64,000 nt of DNA from Anticarsia gemmatalis (lineage: Eukaryota > Arthropoda > Insecta > Lepidoptera > Erebidae): assembly GCF_050436995.1 (NCBI RefSeq), contig NC_134758.1:806001-870000 (forward strand). The letters run 5' to 3'. Below, one piece after another: positions 63,266-64,000 of the stretch (position 1 is its first letter; every line of letters begins with the position of its first letter). The notes under the pieces are model-generated. The model was not told the DNA's origin. It ran no database searches and saw only the letters and a list, made by a program, of their open reading frames with translations. The position numbers and the translations under genes are program-made.

Positions 63266-64000
63266 AAAAGAATTTGAGTTCCTAATTCCCAATCACAGAA
63301 AGTCGTGAGCTGAAATTAAATACCTATAAAAATCATTTGGTTTAATTGATACATTGTTATAAAAAACATCCATTTATTACCTACATAATCTTCCCATCAA
63401 AAAACAAAACAATCTCGTTATCTCCAAAATCAAAACCAATCCTAAATTAAATCATACAAAACGAAACGAAACAAAAGCTCAAAGCCAAATTAATACGATT
63501 ATTCTAAACCATTTATCAAAATATACTTTATTTGTAATATTTGTATTATGACATTAAAATATAAGAATATAGGTATGAGTCATGGTAACTGACATCATAA
63601 AAATTATCGATAAGTATCGTTCACCTGACCTTTGCATGATAAATGCGGTCGGGGACAGAGGTCGGGGTGGGCCATTAAATTAGATATTTACACCTGAAGC
63701 TGCTTCCGTTATGAGAAAGACATGTAACGTTAAGGTTAATGAAGTATCGCTCCTTTTGTAGATGCCGCGAATGGCAATAAATTATGATAATGTGTGAAAT
63801 ATTTGACATTATAGACTGTAGGCAAACTGAGTCCCGCCGTATTTAAGGTTCACTGTAATTTACAGTTAAAAAGTTTTTAGTGCAAACCCAACTTGACAAT
63901 AAATTAACTGACTAACTAACTAACAGACTTGAGCGTAGACTAGACTGAAATTGTAATAAAGTATTTATACATCTAAACTATTCCACTAATAATGTATGTT
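63266..64000. other. No recognisable feature
   Basis: AT-rich sequence with a slightly GC-richer patch at 63640..63770 (GCGGTCGGGGACAGAGGTCGG). There is no supported open frame or repeat. Confidence 0.45.

Noticed and set aside
1..64000. CRISPR array, phage, plasmid or endogenous virus
   Set aside because: No regularly spaced repeats and no prokaryotic or viral genes are visible. The only reverse transcriptase remnant is an RTE-type LINE.

Overview
The window reads as AT-rich nuclear DNA of a moth or butterfly (Lepidoptera). The evidence is the repeat content. There are tRNA-derived SINEs, 5S-rRNA-derived SINEs, Helitron-like fragments ending in CTAG, a decayed RTE-type LINE, and short foldback elements with left arms such as CCGGTTTCTGAG. 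I recognise these from memory as typical of lepidopteran genomes; no database was searched. Nothing bacterial or viral is visible.

Almost the whole window is non-coding. The longest open frames are about 60-117 codons, are AT-rich, and show no recognisable domain. The one gene I can support is a two-exon gene on the minus strand (22018..22828). It encodes an 80-residue cysteine-free peptide with a signal sequence. Its TATA box, GATA-type sites and weak kappaB-like sites suggest an inducible, perhaps immune, effector. Its 568-bp intron is mostly a SINE fragment and a Helitron-like fragment.

Layout. 1..20830: scattered SINE fragments, two decayed repeats with hAT-like ends, a 413-bp element with TACAGGGTGT termini, two foldback MITEs, and small GC-rich islands. 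20830..23120: a dense repeat cluster around the peptide gene. 23120..35880: sparse repeats with a Helitron-like end near 29.2 kb. 35882..38073: a 2.2-kb DNA transposon with 30-bp terminal inverted repeats, internal copies of a terminal-like motif, and a decayed RTE LINE inside it. 38074..60530: mostly featureless, but with two 5S-derived SINE heads facing each other at 46.5-46.8 kb and a second copy of the CCGGTTTCTGAG MITE at 55.7 kb. 60531..61676: a 1146-bp element with roughly 300-bp inverted arms, a TTA target duplication and a complete-looking 5S-derived SINE in its centre. The remainder is featureless apart from decayed repeat ends.

Two sparse motif patterns run across the window. One is a set of GCGCAYGCGC-type (NRF1-like) palindromes in small GC islands. 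The other is seven exact TGACGTCA octamers. They may mark regulatory elements of a gene outside the window, but that is inference.
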